Both the position numbers and the translations under genes were made by a program. A model generated the notes under the pieces. That model saw nothing but the letters and a program-made list of their open reading frames with translations. It searched no databases and had not been told where the DNA came from. This document shows, in pieces, positions 1 to 5,091 of a stretch of DNA of 13,989 nucleotides. The first letter of the stretch is position 1. Every line of letters starts with the position of its first letter. Source of the DNA: an uncultured Synergistia bacterium (GTDB taxonomy: Bacteria; Eremiobacterota; SpSt-956; JAKJGF01); contig CALARM010000577.1 in NCBI GenBank assembly GCA_937888925.1, forward strand, positions 1-13,989. The letters run 5' to 3'.

Positions 1-51
1 AAAAATAACCTCCATAGTCCTGTACCAGAAGTCTGTCATAGTTTCCTTCAT
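1..51 (-). CDS. Start of an unidentified gene (partial, cut by left edge)
   Basis: Only the first 17 codons are in the window. Read leftward from an ATG at 51-49 they give MKETMTDFWYRTMEVIF, with no stop before the edge. A strong Shine-Dalgarno sequence, AGGAGGT (complement of 58-64), sits 6 nt upstream of the ATG, which is why I accept so short a frame. The gene is transcribed divergently from the topoisomerase-like gene at 273, and a four-unit heptamer array (75-102) lies just upstream of it. Seventeen residues are too few to identify a family. Confidence 0.6.
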   Translation of the reverse strand, partial: MKETMTDFWYRTMEVIF

Positions 52-74
52 AAAAGCACCTCCTGTGAATATAG

Positions 75-102
75 TGACGCGTGACGCGTGACGCGTGACG
101 CG
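75..102. repeat. Tandem heptamer array, TGACGCG x4
   Basis: Four perfect copies of TGACGCG stand head to tail, ending 24 bp from the ATG of the leftward gene and just upstream of its ribosome-binding site. The same heptamer recurs at 7392-7419 upstream of the caspase-like lipoprotein. The unit overlaps itself as the palindrome ACGCGT. This is one member of the 7-bp repeat family found in many gaps of this window. Confidence 0.95.
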
Positions 103-189
103 AGGTTTATTTATCTCATTATACAATATTTCAGAGAAAAATTTTAAAAATTATAAAGAAATTATGTGAAAATTCATCAAAAACCTGAC

Positions 190-210
190 TGATGACTGAT
201 GACTGCTGAT
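190..210. repeat. Short heptamer run, TGATGAC x2 + TGCTGAT
   Basis: Two perfect TGATGAC units are followed by a diverged TGCTGAT in the same 7-bp phase. The run lies in the gap between the divergent left-edge gene and the topoisomerase-like gene, just upstream of the promoter candidate at 224-252. The rest of this 221-bp gap is A+T-rich with no other feature I can support. Confidence 0.7.
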
Positions 211-223
211 AGCTAAAAATTAT

Positions 224-252
224 TTGCAGAAAATTATTCTGTGAACTATAAT
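224..252 (+). promoter_or_regulatory. Sigma-70-type promoter of the topoisomerase-like gene
   Basis: A TTGCAG -35 box (224-229) and a perfect TATAAT -10 box (247-252) are separated by 17 bp, the best promoter match in the window. Transcription would start near 259. That leaves a very short leader of about 14 nt before the ATG at 273, with the ribosome-binding site GAGGTG at 263-268. Confidence 0.6.
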
Positions 253-272
253 GCAATGAAACGAGGTGGCAC

Positions 273-1172
273 ATGAGAAGGAAATGGAAATGGACAGATT
301 ATCAGATAATCAAATTAAAATGGGTTCTTGAAATTCTGGAAGAACTTTCTGCCTACAAACCTCTTACCCTCAGGCAGGTCTATTATCAGCTTGTAGGGAA
401 AGGTCTTATAGAGAATAAAGTAAGCCAGTATAATATGCTTTCAGCCCTTCTAAAATGGGCGAGAATTGACGGTTATATATCATGGAATGACATAGAAGAC
501 AGGGTTAGAGCATATCATGATCTATCAGGATGGCATAATTCTGATAATTTCATAGAGGCGTCATTGAAATCCTTCCTTAAAGGCTACAGAAGGGATCTTC
601 TTCAGAGCCAGAAAAAATATCTTGAAATATGGATAGAAAAAGATGCTCTCACCACTATTTTTACAAGGGTAGCCTGTGACTATACAGTTCCTGTTGTTGT
701 ATGCAGAGGTTTCAGTTCGGTAAGTTTTTTAAACGAATTTAAAGGAAGACTTAAAAGACTCAAACAAAAAGAGCCTCTGATGTTGTATTTCGGAGATTTC
801 GACCCTTCAGGAGTGGAAATGCTTAAAGCAATGAAAATAACCCTTGAAGACGAACTGGACGTAAAGGGCATAAAATTCAAAAGAATTGCCCTTCTTAAAA
901 ATGATATAGTTAAATACAGACTCCCCCATAATCCCGATGCATTGAAAAAAACAGATACAAGAGCGAAAAAACATATAGAAGCCTACGGTGAACTGGCAGT
1001 TGAACTGGATGCCCTGAGGCCGGATATCCTGGAAAGGAAAATCAAACATGCTCTGGAAAAAGAAATTGACATGAACATTTTCAATAAAGAATTTAAAGAA
1101 TATAAAGATGAGTTGAAGAAACTGAAAGAAAAAAAAGAGTATATTATGAAAGCCCTCGGTTATAATGTTTAA
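273..1172 (+). CDS. Stand-alone topoisomerase VI A-subunit/Spo11-like protein (Toprim domain)
   Basis: This 299-residue protein resembles the DNA-cleaving subunit of type IIB topoisomerases (TopoVIA, Spo11). Residues 15-85 look like the winged-helix 5Y-CAP region and contain LRQVYYQL, with Arg34 and the Tyr37-Tyr38 pair where TopoVIA/Spo11 carry the strand-cleaving tyrosine (R-x-x-Y-Y). Residues 116-185 form a Toprim fold with the metal-binding Glu122 (IEKDAL) and Asp175-x-Asp177 (GDFDPSG). The 235-266 stretch with ELDAL is also typical of this group. At 299 residues it is shorter than most TopoVIA proteins, and no ATPase B subunit is adjacent. This fits the B-less, mobile-element-associated 'Mini-A' type of TopoVIA homologue. 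JetD of Wadjet defence is a related alternative, but no JetABC genes are near. The start is fixed by GAGGTG at 263-268. Its true role (relaxation, replication, recombination or defence) is unknown. Confidence 0.8.
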   Translation: MRRKWKWTDYQIIKLKWVLEILEELSAYKPLTLRQVYYQLVGKGLIENKVSQYNMLSALLKWARIDGYISWNDIEDRVRAYHDLSGWHNSDNFIEASLKSFLKGYRRDLLQSQKKYLEIWIEKDALTTIFTRVACDYTVPVVVCRGFSSVSFLNEFKGRLKRLKQKEPLMLYFGDFDPSGVEMLKAMKITLEDELDVKGIKFKRIALLKNDIVKYRLPHNPDALKKTDTRAKKHIEAYGELAVELDALRPDILERKIKHALEKEIDMNIFNKEFKEYKDELKKLKEKKEYIMKALGYNV

Positions 1173-1175
1173 TAT

Positions 1176-1212
1176 AATCAGGAATTTAATTATATGTGTC
1201 GAATATATAATG
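1176..1212 (+). promoter_or_regulatory. Conserved upstream block (copy 1) of the esterase paralogs
   Basis: AATCAGGAAT, nine variable bases, then TGTGTCGAATATATAATG. The same arrangement with identical spacing occurs at 4874-4910 upstream of the second esterase (29 of 37 positions match by hand count). It contains a -10-like TATAAT at 1206-1211 but no good -35 box at normal spacing. A leftover promoter or operator from the esterase duplication is the simplest reading. It begins three bases after the stop of the topoisomerase-like gene. Confidence 0.55.
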
Positions 1213-1215
1213 TCG

Positions 1216-1320
1216 TGAGACGTGAGACGTGAGACGTGATGCGTGAGACGTGAGACGTGAGACGTGAGACGTGAGATGTGAGATGTGAGATGTGAGATGT
1301 GAGATGTGAGATGTGAGACG
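1216..1320. repeat. Tandem heptamer array, TGAGACG/TGAGATG, 15 units
   Basis: Fifteen heptamers in unbroken phase (105 bp): three TGAGACG, one TGATGCG, four TGAGACG, six TGAGATG, one TGAGACG. Variants are in blocks, as expected if copies spread by slippage or unequal exchange. The array starts three bases after the conserved block at 1176-1212 and lies in the probable leader of the first esterase gene. Confidence 0.97.
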
Positions 1321-1330
1321 TTATATAAGT

Positions 1331-1365
1331 TGAGAGTTTAAGGTTGAGGGTTGAGAGTTTAAAAC
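1331..1365. repeat. Degenerate heptamer run (TGAGAGT/TTAAGGT/TGAGGGT type)
   Basis: Five consecutive 7-bp units, TGAGAGT, TTAAGGT, TGAGGGT, TGAGAGT and TTAAAAC, continue the 7-bp rhythm after a 10-bp break from the array at 1216-1320. TATCAAC and TATAAAC (1371-1384) may be two more units. The 358-bp gap 1173-1530 thus holds a mosaic of heptamer families, one hairpin and a promoter-like block. I see no gene in it. Confidence 0.7.
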
Positions 1366-1414
1366 CAGACTATCAACTATAAACCTTACTGAGGTGAGCA
1401 TAAATAATACAGCG

Positions 1415-1442
1415 TAACGCATGACGGGTGGTTCGTAATGCA
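1415..1442. repeat. Degenerate heptamer run (TAACGCA, TGACGGG, TGGTTCG, TAATGCA)
   Basis: Four 7-bp units related to the TGACGCG family, each beginning TA or TG. They are too diverged to call with certainty on their own, but they fit the phase and the unit seen at 75-102, 7392-7419 and 9365-9385. Confidence 0.45.
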
Positions 1443-1462
1443 GGATGTGTATTTCATCTCCA

Positions 1463-1482
1463 GGGCGTTTTATTAAACGCCC
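1463..1482. repeat. Perfect palindromic hairpin GGGCGTTT-TATT-AAACGCCC
   Basis: An 8-bp perfect stem (1463-1470 with 1475-1482) and a 4-nt loop, followed by CTACGACTCAC. GTAGGGGCG...CGCCC-type palindromes are a common dispersed intergenic repeat in several bacterial groups, and this looks like one, placed directly against a heptamer array. It has no T-tract after it, so I do not call it a terminator. It would lie in the leader of the first esterase. Confidence 0.6.
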
Positions 1483-1485
1483 CTA

Positions 1486-1513
1486 CGACTCACGACTCAC
1501 GACTCACGACTCA
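1486..1513. repeat. Tandem heptamer array, CGACTCA x4 (complement TGAGTCG)
   Basis: Four perfect copies, antiparallel in sense to the TGAGACG array upstream. The last unit ends two bases before the ribosome-binding site AAGGAGG (1516-1522) of the first esterase, so the array directly abuts the translation signal. Confidence 0.95.
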
Positions 1514-1530
1514 ACAAGGAGGAACAAAAA

Positions 1531-2652
1531 ATGGCTATTATAAATTTTATCGTAACAGTGCCTGACAATACGCCGGAAGAAACAATATATATTACAGGCA
1601 ATAATGATGAATTGAACAACTGGGATCCGGCAGGAATCCCCCTTACTCCTTCGGGTGACAATACACACAGTGTGGAAATAGAACTGCCAGAAGGAGCCGA
1701 AATAGAGTTCAAATTCACACGCGGTACATCTGCTTCTATGGAAGCAGACGAAAATTTTGAGGAAATAGAAAGCAGAGCTTTAACAGTAGAAGATGATGAG
1801 GAAATTTCCTGCACGGTAGAAAACTGGGCGGACATGGTAAATCCGGAAACTGAAGGTACTCTGACTGGAAATTTCAGAGTACACAGAGATTTTTACTCCT
1901 CATCACTGGGAGATAGCAGAACTATTATGGTTTATCTGCCGCCTGATTACGAAAATGAAGAAGACTCTTACCCGGTGCTTTACCTTCATGACGGACAGAA
2001 TGTCTTTGACTCTGCCACTTCTTTCGGAGGTTCCGAATGGGAAGTAGATGAAACTGCCGAACGTCTTATTACGGAAGGCAGAATTAAAAAGATTATCATA
2101 GTCGGCATTTACAATTCTAAAGACAGAGATGACGAATATACCCCCAGTGTAGATTTTTCTGAAGGGAGCGGTGGTAAGGTAGAATATTATGCAAATTTTA
2201 TAATAGATGAGCTCAAACCGTTTATTGACAGTAATTACAGAACCCTTACCTCTGCATCTGACACAGCCATAATGGGTTCTTCCCTGGGAGGACTCTGCTC
2301 GCTCTATCTCGGGTGGCAGTATCCTCATATATTCTCCATGGCCGGTGTTATTTCCCCGTCTCTCTGGTGGGATGACAGGGATATTATAAAAGCAATACAG
2401 GAAGATGAAGATTTCGAAGGACCGGAGAAAATATGGCTTGATATAGGCACATGTGAAGGTGATGAAGAAGATGAAGAAGATGAAACAAAAGATCCGGTAG
2501 AAAATACAAGATGGCTTGCCGAGGTTCTCCTTGAAAAAGGATATGTATTAAACGAAAGTCTCTTCTATCTTGAAGCAGAAGGTGCAGACCACAGTGAAAT
2601 GGCCTGGTCAGAGAGAGTGGAACAAATTCTTCTGGCTTTATTCGGGGTTTAA
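1531..2652 (+). CDS. CBM20-like domain plus esterase-D-type alpha/beta hydrolase, paralog 1
   Basis: A 373-residue protein with no signal peptide, so probably cytoplasmic. Residues 1-100 resemble a starch-binding CBM20 beta-sandwich (IYITGNNDELNNWDPAG, then EFKFTRG). Residues 110-373 are a putative esterase of the enterochelin-esterase/esterase D family: YLPPDY near 135-140, YLHDGQNVFD near 151-160, nucleophile elbow G-S-S251-L-G, and probable catalytic His354 in GADHSE. The acid residue probably lies within 304-325 but I cannot fix it. An acidic insertion runs from about 309 to 319. Its paralog at 5092 has RGSWETVE and NR in the carbohydrate-binding half. Here these read RGTSASME and SR, so sugar binding may be altered or lost. 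An ester of a glucan or maltodextrin is a plausible substrate, by inference only. Ribosome-binding site AAGGAGG is 8 nt upstream; a terminator follows at 2664-2700. Confidence 0.85.
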   Translation: MAIINFIVTVPDNTPEETIYITGNNDELNNWDPAGIPLTPSGDNTHSVEIELPEGAEIEFKFTRGTSASMEADENFEEIESRALTVEDDEEISCTVENWADMVNPETEGTLTGNFRVHRDFYSSSLGDSRTIMVYLPPDYENEEDSYPVLYLHDGQNVFDSATSFGGSEWEVDETAERLITEGRIKKIIIVGIYNSKDRDDEYTPSVDFSEGSGGKVEYYANFIIDELKPFIDSNYRTLTSASDTAIMGSSLGGLCSLYLGWQYPHIFSMAGVISPSLWWDDRDIIKAIQEDEDFEGPEKIWLDIGTCEGDEEDEEDETKDPVENTRWLAEVLLEKGYVLNESLFYLEAEGADHSEMAWSERVEQILLALFGV

Positions 2653-2663
2653 TATATATATTC

Positions 2664-2700
2664 ACATGGGCTGTCTATATTTTTTTCAGACAGCCCATGT
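2664..2700 (+). terminator. Hairpin terminator after esterase paralog 1
   Basis: A perfect 13-bp stem (ACATGGGCTGTCT at 2664-2676 pairing with 2688-2700) closes an 11-nt loop and is followed by TTAATTATTTAT. It begins 12 bp after the stop codon. The T-tract is weak, but the position and stem strength support a terminator. Confidence 0.75.
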
Positions 2701-2710
2701 TTAATTATTT

Positions 2711-2759
2711 ATATGAAAATGATGAAGTCTTATACTTCAATATCTATTCATTTTCATAT
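2711..2759. repeat. Long imperfect inverted repeat
   Basis: A perfect 12-bp outer stem (ATATGAAAATGA at 2711-2722 with 2748-2759) and a 6-bp inner stem (TGAAGT at 2723-2728 with 2734-2739) are separated by an 8-nt bulge on one side. A small hairpin GACCG-CTC-CGGTC follows at 2768-2780. It lies in the 370-bp gap between the first esterase and the toxin-antitoxin pair. I cannot tell whether it is RNA structure, a protein-binding site or one end of a small mobile repeat. Confidence 0.5.
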
Positions 2760-2828
2760 CTGGTTGTGACCGCTCCGGTCATGCCTGTTAGATAAACTGC
2801 TTCTACATAATTTTCATCTAAAACCTTA

Positions 2829-2941
2829 TTTTTGACCGGGATTTTCGGGATTAAAAAATTAACGGGATTAGAAATTTCAAGTAAAATAATTCTATTTATC
2901 ATCCTGGTAATCCCATAAATCCTATAAATCCTGGTCAAAAA
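2829..2941. repeat. Inverted-repeat element built of 9-bp units
   Basis: The ends are near-perfect inverted copies: TTTTTGACC (2829-2837) and GGTCAAAAA (2933-2941). The right arm is four phased 9-mers, ATCCTGGTA, ATCCCATAA, ATCCTATAA and ATCCTGGTC (2901-2936). The left arm has similar units in the opposite orientation. The end motif recurs around the stop codon of gspE (9396-9409). The reading frame across it (2744-2938, minus) is low-complexity and repeat-derived, so I do not call a gene. A MITE-like or palindromic intergenic repeat upstream of the toxin-antitoxin pair is most likely. Confidence 0.55.
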
Positions 2942-2977
2942 TGAAAATTCCTATACCCTTTAATTATTAGCCATTTT

Positions 2978-3004
2978 ATGTTAACATGTTCTCAGGATTA
3001 ACAT
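2978..3004 (+). promoter_or_regulatory. Possible operator of the toxin-antitoxin pair
   Basis: A perfect 10-bp palindrome, ATGTTAACAT (2978-2987), is followed by a second TTAACAT (2998-3004), ending 18 bp before the antitoxin ATG. Toxin-antitoxin operons usually autoregulate through such sites close to the start. Related TTAACAT motifs lie upstream of two minus-strand genes (near 7493 and 9283-9300), so it may instead be a general promoter element. Confidence 0.35.
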
Positions 3005-3022
3005 TTTAAAGGCGGTAAATTT

Positions 3023-3259
3023 ATGGAAGAACTTATATTAGATTTTGACCGGATTTTAAATTTAACAAAAGGTTTAACACCTGTTCAAAAAATTAAATTA
3101 ATTAAATGTCTCAGTAATGACATAGAAAACTCTCTGGAATCACAGAAAGCAGCAAAAATCACTTTAAAAGGTTTATTTAAAGGATGTTCCATAAATTCTG
3201 ATGATATAGCTGATATAAGAAAGGAAATGTGGAAAAATTTTTCCACCGATACATTTTAA
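3023..3259 (+). CDS. VapB-like antitoxin of a PIN toxin pair
   Basis: A small 78-residue acidic and helical protein. Its pattern (LTPVQKIKLIKCLSNDIE, then ITLKGLFKG, then DDIADIRKEMWKNF near the C-terminus) matches a widespread family of antitoxins encoded directly before PIN-domain toxins. The C-terminal helix with its conserved Trp is expected to wrap the toxin, while the N-terminal part would dimerise. The stop codon overlaps the toxin's ATG by one base (TAATG), typical of co-translated toxin-antitoxin genes. The ribosome-binding site is a modest GGCGG at 3011-3015. Confidence 0.75.
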   Translation: MEELILDFDRILNLTKGLTPVQKIKLIKCLSNDIENSLESQKAAKITLKGLFKGCSINSDDIADIRKEMWKNFSTDTF

Positions 3260-3660
3260 TGCCAGATTGTGTAACTGATACCCATGCTCTTATATGGTAT
3301 CTTACTAATAACCATAATCTATCAAAAACAGCTGAAGAATATTTTAACAGATGTGAGTATGATGGTGGTATGGTTCACATTCCATCTATTTGCCTCGTAG
3401 AAATAATTTATCTCTCTGAAAAAGGTTGTATACCGACAGATATAATGAATATATTTTTAAAAGAATTAAATACGGGTAACACTATATTTAAAGTTGTTAA
3501 TTTAAATTTATCTGTAGTTATGAACCTCAACAATGTTTCTCGTGATTCTGTTCCTGACATGCCAGATCGTATTATTGCTACCACAGCTTTATATTTAGGG
3601 TTTCCTCTAATCACCCGTAATATGAAAATAAAGGCTTCTCAGGTAAAAACTATATGGTAA
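3259..3660 (+). CDS. VapC-family PIN-domain toxin (ribonuclease)
   Basis: I place the start at the ATG at 3259, overlapping the antitoxin stop, giving 133 residues, the normal VapC length. An upstream in-frame ATG at 3229 would add a tail that is only antitoxin coding sequence in another frame. PIN acidic residues are Asp7 (VTDTHALIW), Glu48 (CLVEII) and Asp103 in DMPDRIIATTA. The usual final T-R-D motif reads ITRNMKI, so the fourth acidic position is Asn121. VapC toxins cleave RNA (often tRNA or rRNA) with magnesium held by these acids. The Asn may weaken activity or be tolerated. The gene is convergent with the GTPase gene 33 bp downstream. Confidence 0.85.
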   Translation: MPDCVTDTHALIWYLTNNHNLSKTAEEYFNRCEYDGGMVHIPSICLVEIIYLSEKGCIPTDIMNIFLKELNTGNTIFKVVNLNLSVVMNLNNVSRDSVPDMPDRIIATTALYLGFPLITRNMKIKASQVKTIW

Positions 3661-3693
3661 AAAATTTCCCGACGTGGAACTCGTTATGTTTGC

Positions 3694-4818
3694 TCATTCT
3701 TCCTTAAGAAGTTCCCCCAGATTTTCTTTTTTTTCTTTTATTTCTTTTACAAACCTGTCTGCCCTGTCTTTATTTTTTGTTATTCTCTCTCTGTACTGGT
3801 CATATTCCTGTCTTGCTTTTTCACTGTAAATCTTAAATTCATCCTTCAATTTACTTTCAGGAACGGAACAGTTCTGCTCGAACCAGTGCATGGCAACTTT
3901 TCCGAGAGCCACAGTTCCCGCAAAAGCCACGGCAGCACTCACTGCCTGACCGTATCCGGGAATGAGTTTTATAAGCTGTCTTGCCATTTCACGGAAAGAG
4001 ACTCCTGCTCCTATGGTAGAGAGCAGTTCAAGAATACTTTTTGTGGAAACCTCTGTGCCGTAAAGATGACCTATAGTGGCAACCATGGCAATCTGAACAG
4101 GTGTTATAACTGCAATATCTGCCACAGGAACAGGAACAAAAGCAACTGCTCCCGTAAGAACTGCATTTGAATAAATTACCTTATCGGCTTTACTTCTTTT
4201 AAGATAAATATTTGCCTTCTGTTTTGAAATAAAAGCATCCTGCATTGCAGCGGGAAGTATGACATTAATCCTTGCTATAAGTTCTGTTATATTAATATTT
4301 CTTTTTGCAGATATAAAGAGAAATTCTTCAGGTGTAAGAGAAAGTTTTTCTTTTATAGAAAGAGTATATTCCTCTTTTTCTCTTTCTTCAAGGAGATCAA
4401 CCTTGTTTACGGCAGTTATACCCTTGCTGCTTGAAGCAATTATGGCTCTGTGAAGTTCCTGATCATCTTCCGATATGCCGGCTGTGCCGTTAAGACAGTG
4501 TATTATTACATGCTGATCATTCATTATGCCTGCTTCTATTACTTTTTCAAGGGAAAACATATCAGTTCCTATACCGGGAGTATCGGAAAAATCTATGCCG
4601 AAAATCTCTTTTGTCTGGGTATCGACTGTTTCATCTGTCCTCATACTGACTTTTGCTATATTCTGCCCGAATATGGCATTAAAAAGAGAAGACTTTCCTG
4701 CTTTCGAAAATCCGGCTATAGCCACTTTAGGCTTTAATTTAAAGCGCTTATTTATATCCATAAGTATTTTCTCCACTACTTCCGTTAAAAATAATTCAGT
4801 CACAGGGTCGTCTTTCAT
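3694..4818 (-). CDS. GTPase with C-terminal DUF697 membrane domain
   Basis: 374 residues from the ATG at 4818. An in-frame TTG at 4830 lies directly against the ribosome-binding site AAAGAGG (4831-4837), so I prefer the ATG. Residues 30-190 are an Era/EngA-like G domain: G1 GFSKAGKSS (36-44), G3 DTPG (79-82), G4 NKVD (138-141), G5 SAK (170-172). Residues about 217-315 match DUF697, with the hydrophobic hairpin AVLTGAVAFVPVPVADIAVI and the conserved IPGYGQAVSA. The tail (320-374) is charged and probably coiled-coil. Members are thought to work at the inner membrane, but their role is poorly defined. It is transcribed divergently from the second esterase and convergently with the toxin gene. 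Confidence 0.9.
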   Translation of the reverse strand: MKDDPVTELFLTEVVEKILMDINKRFKLKPKVAIAGFSKAGKSSLFNAIFGQNIAKVSMRTDETVDTQTKEIFGIDFSDTPGIGTDMFSLEKVIEAGIMNDQHVIIHCLNGTAGISEDDQELHRAIIASSSKGITAVNKVDLLEEREKEEYTLSIKEKLSLTPEEFLFISAKRNINITELIARINVILPAAMQDAFISKQKANIYLKRSKADKVIYSNAVLTGAVAFVPVPVADIAVITPVQIAMVATIGHLYGTEVSTKSILELLSTIGAGVSFREMARQLIKLIPGYGQAVSAAVAFAGTVALGKVAMHWFEQNCSVPESKLKDEFKIYSEKARQEYDQYRERITKNKDRADRFVKEIKEKKENLGELLKEE

Positions 4819-4852
4819 AATAAAAATCAACCTCTTTCAATTGAGATTATTT

Positions 4853-4861
4853 ATTATAACA
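4853..4861 (-). promoter_or_regulatory. Extended -10 promoter of the GTPase gene
   Basis: On the minus strand this reads TGTTATAAT, a perfect TATAAT with an upstream TG (extended -10), which can work without a good -35 box. It is about 35 bp upstream of the GTPase ATG. The conserved block of the second esterase begins 13 bp further out, so the two divergent promoters are almost back to back. Confidence 0.55.
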
Positions 4862-4873
4862 TATTTTTTCGAA

Positions 4874-4910
4874 AATCAGGAATCTGAAGGTCTGTGTAGA
4901 ATATATAAAG
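4874..4910 (+). promoter_or_regulatory. Conserved upstream block (copy 2) of the esterase paralogs
   Basis: AATCAGGAAT, nine variable bases, then TGTGTAGAATATATAAAG, the partner of the block at 1176-1212 with identical internal spacing. It contains a -10-like TATAAA at 4904-4909. As in copy 1, a heptamer array begins shortly afterwards (4932 here) and fills most of the space up to the ribosome-binding site. Confidence 0.55.
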
Positions 4911-4931
4911 GGTGATGGGTGAAAAGTAAAC

Positions 4932-5071
4932 TGATAACTGGTAACTGGTCACTGATAACTGATCACTGATAACTGGTAACTGGTCACTGGTAACTGATAA
5001 CTGGTAACTGGTCACTGATAACTGATCACTGATAACTGATAACTGGTCACTGGTAACTGATCACTGGTAAC
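4932..5071. repeat. Tandem heptamer array TGRTMAC, 20 units with four ordered variants
   Basis: Twenty heptamers in perfect phase with no insertion or deletion. Only positions 3 (A/G) and 5 (A/C) vary, and all four combinations occur: TGATAAC (7), TGGTAAC (6), TGGTCAC (4), TGATCAC (3). Variants are interspersed rather than in blocks. The six-unit order in 4932-4973 is repeated exactly in 4995-5036, a 42-bp direct repeat offset by 63 bp. TGATGGG and TGAAAAG just before it (4913-4926) look like diverged units. The array ends 10 bp before the ribosome-binding site GGAGG (5081-5085) of the second esterase. Confidence 0.98.
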
Positions 5072-5091
5072 TGAAAAAAAGGAGGATAAAT

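Noticed and set aside
273..1172. Wadjet JetD or a complete TopoVI
   Set aside because: No JetA, JetB, JetC or TopoVIB gene is adjacent, and the gene has its own promoter.
1903..2328. Long reading frame antisense to esterase paralog 1 (and a similar one at 5047-5532 opposite paralog 2)
   Set aside because: They mirror the esterase coding sequence, carry no recognisable domain and have no ribosome-binding site. Their presence in both paralogs follows from the shared coding sequence.
2744..2938. A 64-residue frame on the minus strand
   Set aside because: It runs through the 9-bp palindromic repeat and gives low-complexity IYRIYG-type sequence, so it is repeat, not gene.
3829..4170. Reading frames opposite the GTPase gene (3886-4170, 4450-4737, 4526-4915)
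   Set aside because: The GTPase frame has a full set of G motifs and DUF697. The opposite frames have no domain and no ribosome-binding site.
4932..5071. Possible CRISPR array
   Set aside because: Units are 7 bp, contiguous, with no spacers, and no cas gene is present.
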